In this document: positions 7,391-13,032 of the stretch, piece by piece | Position numbering within the stretch: the first letter of the stretch is position 1 | Layout: every line of letters starts with the position of its first letter | Source: JABMPO01 sp964539785 | GTDB taxonomy: Bacteria; Fidelibacterota; Marinisomatia; Marinisomatales; TCS56 | Direction: 5' to 3' | Length of the DNA stretch: 22,261 nt | NCBI GenBank assembly: GCA_964539785.1 | Contig: CAZIJQ010000042.1 | Span: forward strand, 1-22,261 | Notes under the pieces: model-generated | Told to the model about the DNA's origin: nothing | The model's input: only the letters and a program-made list of their open reading frames with translations | The model's database searches: none | Position numbers and translations under genes: made by a program

Positions 7391-8800
7391 TTAATTCGAA
7401 ATTGTTGTTTCTTGGGCACCTTTAACGATCCCAATACTGGCGCTGGCACCAATCCGGGTAGCCCCGGCTTCAACCATCTTGCGGGCATCGTCATACGATC
7501 TGATACCACCGGCGGCTTTCACGCCCAATCCCGCTCCTTGGACAACCCGGCTCATGAGAGCCACATCTTCGGCAGTAGCACCACCAGGACCAAAACCGGT
7601 GGACGTTTTAACATAATTAGCGCGAGCTTTTTTTGACAGCTCGCAAGCCCTAACTTTTTCGTCGTCGGTTAACAAAGCTGCTTCGATAATAACTTTACTG
7701 GTGGCGCTGCCGTCTTCGCAGGCCTCACAGACTGATCGGATATCCCGGTAAACTAAGTCATCTTTGCCACTTTTCAGAGCGCCGATATTGATCACCATAT
7801 CGATTTCTTTCGCACCATCGCGGATCGCCTGGCGGGTCTCCATGGCCTTGATCTCCGGTGAATGGGCTCCGGAAGGAAAGCCCACCACGGTGCAGACTTT
7901 CACATCGGAACCGTCCAGTTCTTTGGCTGCTAGCCTCACATAACTGGGACTAATACATACCGTGGCAAAATGGAAGTCCCGAGCTTCACCACAAAGCTTT
8001 TTGATATCGGCATCGGTGGCATCGGGCTTCAAAACGGTGTGATCAATGCAACGGGCAATATCCTCCGGAACGTTTTCGCAGCCGGTACCGTTGTGGTAGC
8101 CGACCCGCTCCACACCAAAATCCATGAATTTGCGTACGGCATCGGGCTGTTGGACCATCTGCTTGCCGCGGATATAATCGGCTTCCAGCGGCTGGGGTAC
8201 GCCAGTGGGCGACAGGGTGATTCCAGCTTTTGCCAAGATTTTCTCGACTTCATCGGTGATTCGTACCAGATCCGATTCGGAGATTCCGGTTTCAACAACC
8301 GAGACCGGTGGTGCCGATTGCGGCGCTGAAAATTCGATGTCAGGTTGCTGTTCGATATCAGTAATCATTTGTACCCGTCGCAAATGCCGCTCGGCGGTAC
8401 ATTCACTGGTAATAAAAGTTTCCACAATTTGTTGCGCCAGTGCGGCACCAATCAGTCCGGCACCCAGTGTCAGAACCCGGGCATCGTTGTGTTCGCGGGC
8501 GTTTTTGGCGGTTGATACATCATAGCACAGAGCTGCCCGAATGCCCAACACCTTGTTGGCGGTCATGGCGGAACCAATTCCGGCCCCATCTACCATTACA
8601 CCAAAATCGGCCTCACCAGCAGCGACTTTGCGGGCTACGGCCAGGGCGAACTCGGGATAATCCACAGCAGCGGTGCCATCGGTGCCACAGTCAATTATCG
8701 TACTACCACAACCGGAAAGAAATTCTTTCAATTGGTTTTTCAAGCCATATCCACCGTGATCGGCGCCAATGGCTATTTTCAAGTTTTTTATGTCTTTCAT
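7391..8800 (-). CDS. rpiB-deoC: RpiB-like isomerase / deoxyribose-phosphate aldolase fusion
   Basis: 469-aa two-enzyme protein. Residues 6-148 form an RpiB/LacAB domain: GADHGG (12-17), GAGIGSAMTANK (72-83), REHND (102-106), ERHLRRVQMI (137-146). D71 stands where RpiB has its catalytic Cys. Residues 149-245 are a linker containing an amphipathic helix (173-193, ISESDLVRITDEVEKILAKAG) resembling an encapsulation peptide. Residues 247-463 are a class I DERA: EIDMVIN with D334, Schiff-base K398 in VKTSTGF, and K428 in VKAAGGIRS. DERA cleaves deoxyribose 5-phosphate to glyceraldehyde 3-phosphate and acetaldehyde, the latter feeding the aldehyde dehydrogenase. DeoC plus RpiB marks the SPU class of BMC loci; normally they are separate genes. 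It follows the regulator by 25 bp. No Shine-Dalgarno is visible. Confidence 0.94.
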   Translation of the reverse strand: MKDIKNLKIAIGADHGGYGLKNQLKEFLSGCGSTIIDCGTDGTAAVDYPEFALAVARKVAAGEADFGVMVDGAGIGSAMTANKVLGIRAALCYDVSTAKNAREHNDARVLTLGAGLIGAALAQQIVETFITSECTAERHLRRVQMITDIEQQPDIEFSAPQSAPPVSVVETGISESDLVRITDEVEKILAKAGITLSPTGVPQPLEADYIRGKQMVQQPDAVRKFMDFGVERVGYHNGTGCENVPEDIARCIDHTVLKPDATDADIKKLCGEARDFHFATVCISPSYVRLAAKELDGSDVKVCTVVGFPSGAHSPEIKAMETRQAIRDGAKEIDMVINIGALKSGKDDLVYRDIRSVCEACEDGSATSKVIIEAALLTDDEKVRACELSKKARANYVKTSTGFGPGGATAEDVALMSRVVQGAGLGVKAAGGIRSYDDARKMVEAGATRIGASASIGIVKGAQETTISN

Positions 8801-8825
8801 GATATTTTCAAATTTTAGTTAGCCA

Positions 8826-9773
8826 TTAACCATTTAACAGCAATTTATTCGCGACAAATTCATCCGTAATAAGCGTATTGAAAAATTTACCCTGTAGTCC
8901 GGCGCGGATTGCTGCCAGCTTACGCTGACCACCAGCCACCGCGATTGATCGGGATTTTTTAGCCAGCTCTGTCAGATCTATTCCGATTGTACGCCGGTCC
9001 AGATCGGAAGAACAAATTTTCCCTTTACCATCGATAATCCGTGAACAAATATCGCCCACAGCCCCCCGTTTCAGCAAATCATTAACTTCATTATTTTCAA
9101 AATAATCTGCCCGTACCAGGACTGAATCCATGCCGAAAGAGCCAATGGTGAAAAAGGCTACCTGGGCCGAGCGGGCCAATTGTAGCGTTCGAGCAATATT
9201 TTTATCGGATACAATCGCTGCCTTAACTGCCGGGCTGTCAACGATGGCGGGTAATGGCAGCAGATAAGGAATGGCCCCGCATTTCTCACCAATGGTCTTG
9301 GCTATTTCACTGGCGTGGGTGTCATATTCGGCCCGTGATATACCGCCGTTCAGCTGTACTACCGTCATGTCCTTAAATTTTTTAGCCTGCACCTGGCCTG
9401 CCAAAGCCTGCATGGTGGTACCCCAGGATACACCAAGGGTCAGGCCATCTTCCAGCAGGTCATTCAGCAGTGATACCGCTGCCTGTCCCAGACGGCGCTG
9501 TACCAACCAGTAGTTACCGTCATCCGGAACGACAATGACTTGCTTGAGCTTGTATTTTTTTTGCAGCTGTGCTTCCAGACGCGTACCGGCAGCTTGGGGA
9601 TCTTTGATTTTTATACTGACAATGCCCTGCTGGCGGGCCGCCTGGAGCAGTCGCGAGACGCCGGGTCGGGAGACTGACATTTTGCGGGCAATATCCTGTT
9701 GGCTGAGCCCATGTTCATAATACAGCCGGGCAGCCTCCACCAACTGGGAAATTCGTTCTGAGTCAGTCAACAT
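8826..9773 (-). CDS. SorC-family, DeoR-type transcriptional regulator of the BMC operon
   Basis: 315-aa regulator. A helix-turn-helix lies at residues about 23-45 (LSQQDIARKMSVSRPGVSRL) and a sugar-phosphate-binding SorC domain at about 60-313, with GVSWGTTM (114-121), AVGDICSRI and the AVAGGQRK turn. It closely resembles the deoxyribonucleoside regulator DeoR of Bacillus subtilis (SorC family, not the E. coli DeoR family), whose effector is deoxyribose 5-phosphate. That suits its place directly before the DERA gene. The B. subtilis protein binds its effector through a Schiff base on Lys141 (VVQLKGGIS, from memory); here that residue is N142, so effector binding is probably non-covalent. DeoR-like half-sites lie next to its start. 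First gene of the operon, so probably autoregulated. Confidence 0.92.
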   Translation of the reverse strand: MLTDSERISQLVEAARLYYEHGLSQQDIARKMSVSRPGVSRLLQAARQQGIVSIKIKDPQAAGTRLEAQLQKKYKLKQVIVVPDDGNYWLVQRRLGQAAVSLLNDLLEDGLTLGVSWGTTMQALAGQVQAKKFKDMTVVQLNGGISRAEYDTHASEIAKTIGEKCGAIPYLLPLPAIVDSPAVKAAIVSDKNIARTLQLARSAQVAFFTIGSFGMDSVLVRADYFENNEVNDLLKRGAVGDICSRIIDGKGKICSSDLDRRTIGIDLTELAKKSRSIAVAGGQRKLAAIRAGLQGKFFNTLITDEFVANKLLLNG

Positions 9774-9775
9774 AG

Positions 9776-9814
9776 TTTGAACATATGTTCATTGGGTAGT
9801 ATCATTTGTTCAAA
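9776..9814. promoter_or_regulatory. Predicted DeoR/SorC operator upstream of the BMC operon
   Basis: Three TGAACA-type half-sites: a perfect 14-bp palindrome TGAACATATGTTCA at 9778-9791, preceded by TT to give TTTGAACA at 9776, and a further TGTTCAAA at 9807-9814. The outer TTTGAACA and TGTTCAAA are exact inverted partners. B. subtilis DeoR is known to use TTGAACA-like palindromic operators (from memory). The palindrome ends only 4 bp before the regulator's ATG and no Shine-Dalgarno is present, so the message is leaderless or nearly so, or the promoter lies just to the right. Confidence 0.65.
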
Positions 9815-9897
9815 CCTACCGGATTATTTTGGGTTTTGCAAGGAAAATTTACACAGTCGTTTTTATCGATGGTAATTTGTGGTTATAACACTGTTGG

Positions 9898-9920
9898 CAT
9901 GGTTCGACAGGCTCACTATG
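9898..9920. repeat. Fifth REP-like hairpin
   Basis: Stem CATGGT/ACTATG (one wobble pair) around the loop TCGACAGGCTC, the same loop as the copies inside the BMC operon. It lies in the 505-bp gene-free stretch between the mutase and the regulator, which otherwise holds the operator and the two larger palindromic elements. I see no gene in that stretch. Confidence 0.7.
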
Positions 9921-9931
9921 ACATCTCCCCT

Positions 9932-10067
9932 GTCATTCCGAAGGAAGGCATGCCTGCCGTAGATCCTGATTTATCAGGACGCAGGCAGGTACGACTGAGT
10001 AATCTACTTTGTCTGGAGTAAGTTCATTGTAGATTTCTCATCCCGATGTATCGGTATTCGAAATGAC
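9932..10067. repeat. 136-bp nested palindromic element
   Basis: The ends are an 11-bp inverted repeat (GTCATTCCGAA at 9932, TTCGAAATGAC ending 10067; one mismatch). Inside lies a long hairpin (GCCTGCC ... TCCTGAT / ATCAGGA ... GGCAGG, about 9952-9989) and a short one (CCGAT/ATCGG near 10043-10054). No ORF of interest is present. It looks like a non-autonomous repeat; similar GTCATTCC...GAAATGAC elements are familiar from Bacteroidetes-type genomes, from memory. Confidence 0.6.
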
Positions 10068-10076
10068 AAATATGGA

Positions 10077-10270
10077 AACTGTTAAAACGGTTAACGTGTA
10101 TTTACCGATGGTTACCCACAACTGAAGTTGTGGGCTTTTTGCTCTGATCTGCAAATTGTACAATTGATTGTGTCAAATACATTTGGGACTGCACTTGAAT
10201 GATATCATCATGCCCATAGTTTTAACTGTGGGTCATTTAATTACTACACACCCCAACCATTTCAATGGTT
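10077..10270. repeat. 194-bp symmetric element with two inverted 58-bp double-hairpin arms
   Basis: The left arm 10077-10134 holds hairpins AACTGTT/AACGGTT and CCCACAACT/AGTTGTGGG. The right arm 10213-10270 holds CCCATAGTT/AACTGTGGG and AACCATT/AATGGTT. In each arm the two hairpins are exactly 22 nt apart and the arms are the same length. Aligned as reverse complements by eye, about 33 of 58 positions agree and several differences are compensated within stems. The 78-bp centre has no ORF. It ends 8 bp before the mutase stop. Probably a REP/BIME or MITE-like mobile hairpin element. Confidence 0.65.
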
Positions 10271-10278
10271 TACTGCTG

Positions 10279-11616
10279 TTAAACCAAATTTTTGACCCGA
10301 TCCACCAGAGCCTGGGCTTGGGCCTGATCCGGGGCTTCAGCATAGATGCGCATGATCGGTTCAGTGTTGGATTTACGCAGATGAACCCAGCTGTCTTTCC
10401 AGGTGAACTTAACGCCATCGATTGTATTGACATCAGCCCGGGAAAATTCCCGCCGCACAGCAGCCAGGGATTGATCGACATCCACACCTTCCAGGCTGAC
10501 CTTATCTTTCACCATCACAAATTGCGGTAACGTTGCCACAATAGCACTTAGCGGTTTCATGGATTGTGCCATGCGATTCAGCACCATGGCGGCTCCCACC
10601 AGCGAATCGCGACACAGATGAGCGGCCATCAAAATGACACCGCCGTTGCCCTCACCGCCCAGTGGGGCATCCAGGGTTTGCATCAACTGAACCACATTAA
10701 TTTCACCTACGGCCGAGCGAACAACTTTGGTACCATATCGGTCAGCCAGCTTGTCTAATGCCATAGTGGTGGACAGATTCACTACAATTGGTTCAGGTTT
10801 ACCAGTGGTTTTCCAGTAGCCATCCACGGCCAGAACCAGAGTGTTTTCCTCACCCAGCGGCATCCCCTTTTCTGATACAATCGCTAAACGGTCCGCATCG
10901 GGATCCACTGCAAAACCGGCGTCGGATCCAGTTTGGGTCACGACATCACCCAAGTCCCGCAGATTTTCCGGTAGTGGCTCCGTACCCCGCAAAAATTTCC
11001 CAGATGGTTCGCAATACAGCGGTACCACTTCACAGTTCAGCGCCCTCAACATAGCTGGCAGAGCTTCGGCACCGGCGCCATTAACAGCATCGATGGCAAT
11101 TTTAAATTTTCGCTGTTTAATAGCCGCCACATCGATACAATCCAATGACAGAATGTGGTCTATGTGTTTTTCAATTGCGTCTTTCTGGGTAGTGCGCTGT
11201 CCGGCTTCTGCGATATGAATTGTATCGCAACCGGCATCTACATGATCGAACAATTGTCGACATTCGTCCGGCAGAAAAAAAGTGCCATCGACCCGGACAA
11301 ATTTCAAGCCGTTCCACTCGATAGGATTATGGCTGGCGGTCACAATGATTCCGCCTACTGCAGTGGATTGCTCGACAACAAACTGGACCGTGGGTGTTGG
11401 GACGATTCCGCAATCGACTACATCTCTCCCGAAGGCAGTTAATTCTTCGGCAATGGCGTTTGTGAGCGTTACGCCAGAAGGACGGCTGTCGCGCCCCAGC
11501 ACAATTTCGCCAAAAGGCAACATATCATTGACAGCACGAGCATAAACCTGGACAATGGCAGGTGTCAAGTGACTGGCGACCAATCCCCTAACACCGGAAA
11601 TACTGCGAATCAACAT
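10279..11616 (-). CDS. glmM: Phosphohexomutase, probably phosphoglucosamine mutase
   Basis: Alpha-D-phosphohexomutase; moves phosphate between C1 and C6 (or C5 in pentomutase members) of a sugar. Motifs, numbered from the TTG at 11622: catalytic phosphoserine S97 in TASHNP, metal loop DPDADR (240-245), sugar loop GEGNGG (323-328) and phosphate-binding RKSNTEP (416-422). All four domains are complete at about 445 aa. The ATG at 11616 is preferred to the TTG at 11622 because AAGGA lies 8 nt before it and only 3 nt before the TTG. LIRSISGVRG and GEGNGGV fit the GlmM-like type of FCB bacteria, which would serve cell-wall UDP-GlcNAc synthesis. It lies 505 bp upstream of the BMC operon in the same orientation; a phosphopentomutase role is possible but unproven. 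Confidence 0.85.
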   Translation of the reverse strand: MLIRSISGVRGLVASHLTPAIVQVYARAVNDMLPFGEIVLGRDSRPSGVTLTNAIAEELTAFGRDVVDCGIVPTPTVQFVVEQSTAVGGIIVTASHNPIEWNGLKFVRVDGTFFLPDECRQLFDHVDAGCDTIHIAEAGQRTTQKDAIEKHIDHILSLDCIDVAAIKQRKFKIAIDAVNGAGAEALPAMLRALNCEVVPLYCEPSGKFLRGTEPLPENLRDLGDVVTQTGSDAGFAVDPDADRLAIVSEKGMPLGEENTLVLAVDGYWKTTGKPEPIVVNLSTTMALDKLADRYGTKVVRSAVGEINVVQLMQTLDAPLGGEGNGGVILMAAHLCRDSLVGAAMVLNRMAQSMKPLSAIVATLPQFVMVKDKVSLEGVDVDQSLAAVRREFSRADVNTIDGVKFTWKDSWVHLRKSNTEPIMRIYAEAPDQAQAQALVDRVKNLV

Positions 11617-11671
11617 TGACAAATTCCTTTTTAAATGATAAAAAATGATTAGAAAATTAAAACACGGGCAT

Positions 11672-11704
11672 AAAAAAAGGTCCAGGAATTATCCCGGACC
11701 TTTT
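11672..11704 (-). terminator. Intrinsic terminator after rpsU
   Basis: Hairpin with GGTCC-A-GG pairing CC-C-GGACC around AATTAT, flanked by an A-run and a T-run. On the minus strand the stem is followed by seven U, 23 bp past the rpsU stop, so it ends the rpsU message before the mutase gene. The flanking runs would also let it act weakly on the plus strand. Confidence 0.85.
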
Positions 11705-11726
11705 CTGCTTTTAACACAAATGTCGC

Positions 11727-11921
11727 TTATTTGTAATAGCGCGCCATTCGGGCAAGGCGGCGGGCGGTCTTTTTCCGCTTAGCGCGTTTTTCATCGCTGG
11801 GCTTAACATAGAACGATTTAGTCTTAAGCGTACGCAGCACGCCAGCGCGCTCCCACTTCTTTTTGAAGCGGCGCAAGGCCCGTTCTAGCGGTTCGTCTTT
11901 TCTGACCGTCACTTCCACCAT
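11727..11921 (-). CDS. rpsU: Ribosomal protein bS21
   Basis: 64-aa small-subunit protein. MVEVTVRKDEPLERALRRF, then the basic KKKWERAG segment and KRKKTARRLARMARYYK, are all typical of bS21. The frame is open 19 codons further, but the ATG at 11921 has an exceptional ribosome site directly upstream and gives the usual family length. It is monocistronic, closed by the hairpin at 11672-11704 and divergent from the membrane protein gene at 12210. In FCB bacteria bS21 is linked to control of Shine-Dalgarno access on the ribosome (established for Bacteroidetes), which makes its own leader of interest. Confidence 0.97.
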   Translation of the reverse strand: MVEVTVRKDEPLERALRRFKKKWERAGVLRTLKTKSFYVKPSDEKRAKRKKTARRLARMARYYK

Positions 11922-11924
11922 GAA

Positions 11925-11935
11925 ATCACCTCCTT
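11925..11935 (-). promoter_or_regulatory. Extended Shine-Dalgarno of rpsU
   Basis: On the minus strand AAGGAGGTGAT lies 3 nt before the ATG, an 11-nt perfect match to the usual complement of the 16S rRNA 3' end. It is much longer than the site of any other gene here. In Bacteroidetes, strong sites before rpsU have been tied to autoregulation, since ribosomes lacking bS21 expose the anti-Shine-Dalgarno. Confidence 0.8.
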
Positions 11936-12209
11936 TAGTGGCGCTTAACCATAGATAGTATTGGTAAAACCGGCACAAGATCGAATAATAATATATTGTG
12001 CCCGTAAACAGCAGGCGAGTTTACGATAATAACAATAATTTCTCAACTTATGTTTTTATCATAGTAACGACCACAAAATAATACTATTAAGCGCGCACCC
12101 CGGTTGGGATAATATTTGTTTTTACCCCTAAATCCATCGAAATTAGCTTGTCGGGAAAGGCAGGGATAAAATAATTTAACCGTAAAGTTTCAATTTTAAG
12201 ATTGACAAA

Positions 12210-13019
12210 ATGAATAAATATCAAAACATAGCCCTCTGGCTTATTGCCATCGTAATTACGGTGTCTTCCGCTGTCTACCAGAAAACAACCGGTCCTACTT
12301 ACCCAATCAAAGGGGAGGTACAGATCAACGATACGACTATCAGCTATAAGCTTTTACGGTCTCATAATACTGGAATTGACGCCCGGATAATCATTCTGGT
12401 TGATAATGAAACTATTACCGGTACCTTTGATTTTCGACGATTTCGAAGTAACGATGACTGGACTACCAGCGTGATGGAACAGAACGAAGGATCCTTGGTT
12501 GTTACATTACCACACCAGCCCCCGGCCGGAAAAATCATGTACCGTCTCTATTTGATCGATGCTGATGGTATTCGCCATGAACTTCACCGGGAACCGGTTT
12601 TGATCCGATTCAAAGGAGCGGTTCCGGCTTATATCCTGATTCCACATATATTCTTCATGTTTTTTGCAATGTTGATTTCAAACAGGAGTGGTTTACAGGC
12701 TCTTGTTCGCGGCGAAAGTCTATACAAATATGCCCTTTGGACAGCGGGACTGTTACTGGCCGGTGGATTAATCTTGGGACCGGTTGTACAGAAATTTGCC
12801 TTTGGTGCTTTCTGGACCGGTTGGCCCTGGGGGCACGACTTGACAGATAACAAAACAATTGTCGCATTTTTGGCTTGGGGGTTTGCAATTTGGAAGAACC
12901 GGGGTAATAGACACAATCCTGGGTGGGTGCTGGCAGCCAGCATTATCCTGTTTATGGTTTACATGATTCCACACAGTGTTTTAGGTTCGGAACTGGATTT
13001 CACCGGCATGGAGCAGTAA
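12210..13019 (+). CDS. Conserved-looking membrane protein, function unknown
   Basis: 269 aa. An N-terminal membrane anchor (residues 6-24) is followed by an extracytoplasmic beta-rich domain (about 30-130, with YPIKGEVQINDTTISYK and PPAGKIMYRLYLID), then four further membrane segments (about 138-157, 173-195, 215-229, 238-260). The loop FGAFWTGWPWGHDLTDNKT, rich in Trp, with His and Asp, sits between the third and fourth segments and is the most distinctive part; it might bind a cofactor or metal, but I cannot name one. No Shine-Dalgarno is visible before the ATG. The SLC13-type transporter follows after 13 bp, so the two are probably co-expressed. Confidence 0.8.
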   Translation: MNKYQNIALWLIAIVITVSSAVYQKTTGPTYPIKGEVQINDTTISYKLLRSHNTGIDARIIILVDNETITGTFDFRRFRSNDDWTTSVMEQNEGSLVVTLPHQPPAGKIMYRLYLIDADGIRHELHREPVLIRFKGAVPAYILIPHIFFMFFAMLISNRSGLQALVRGESLYKYALWTAGLLLAGGLILGPVVQKFAFGAFWTGWPWGHDLTDNKTIVAFLAWGFAIWKNRGNRHNPGWVLAASIILFMVYMIPHSVLGSELDFTGMEQ

Positions 13020-13032
13020 AGGACTTTTCAGT

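Noticed and set aside
3046..9773. Carboxysome, or ethanolamine/propanediol/choline or fucose-type BMC
   Set aside because: No RuBisCO, carbonic anhydrase, B12-dependent or glycyl-radical enzyme or lactaldehyde-type aldolase set is present; DeoC and RpiB point to the sugar-phosphate class.
10115..10140. CCCACAACT hairpin followed by CTTTTT, as a plus-strand terminator
   Set aside because: No plus-strand gene lies upstream, and the hairpin has an inverted partner at the same spacing, so it belongs to the repeat element.
5916..10270. CRISPR array or attachment sites in the repeat-rich gaps
   Set aside because: Repeats are palindromic, irregularly spaced, in both orientations and without uniform spacers; no cas gene or integrase is present.
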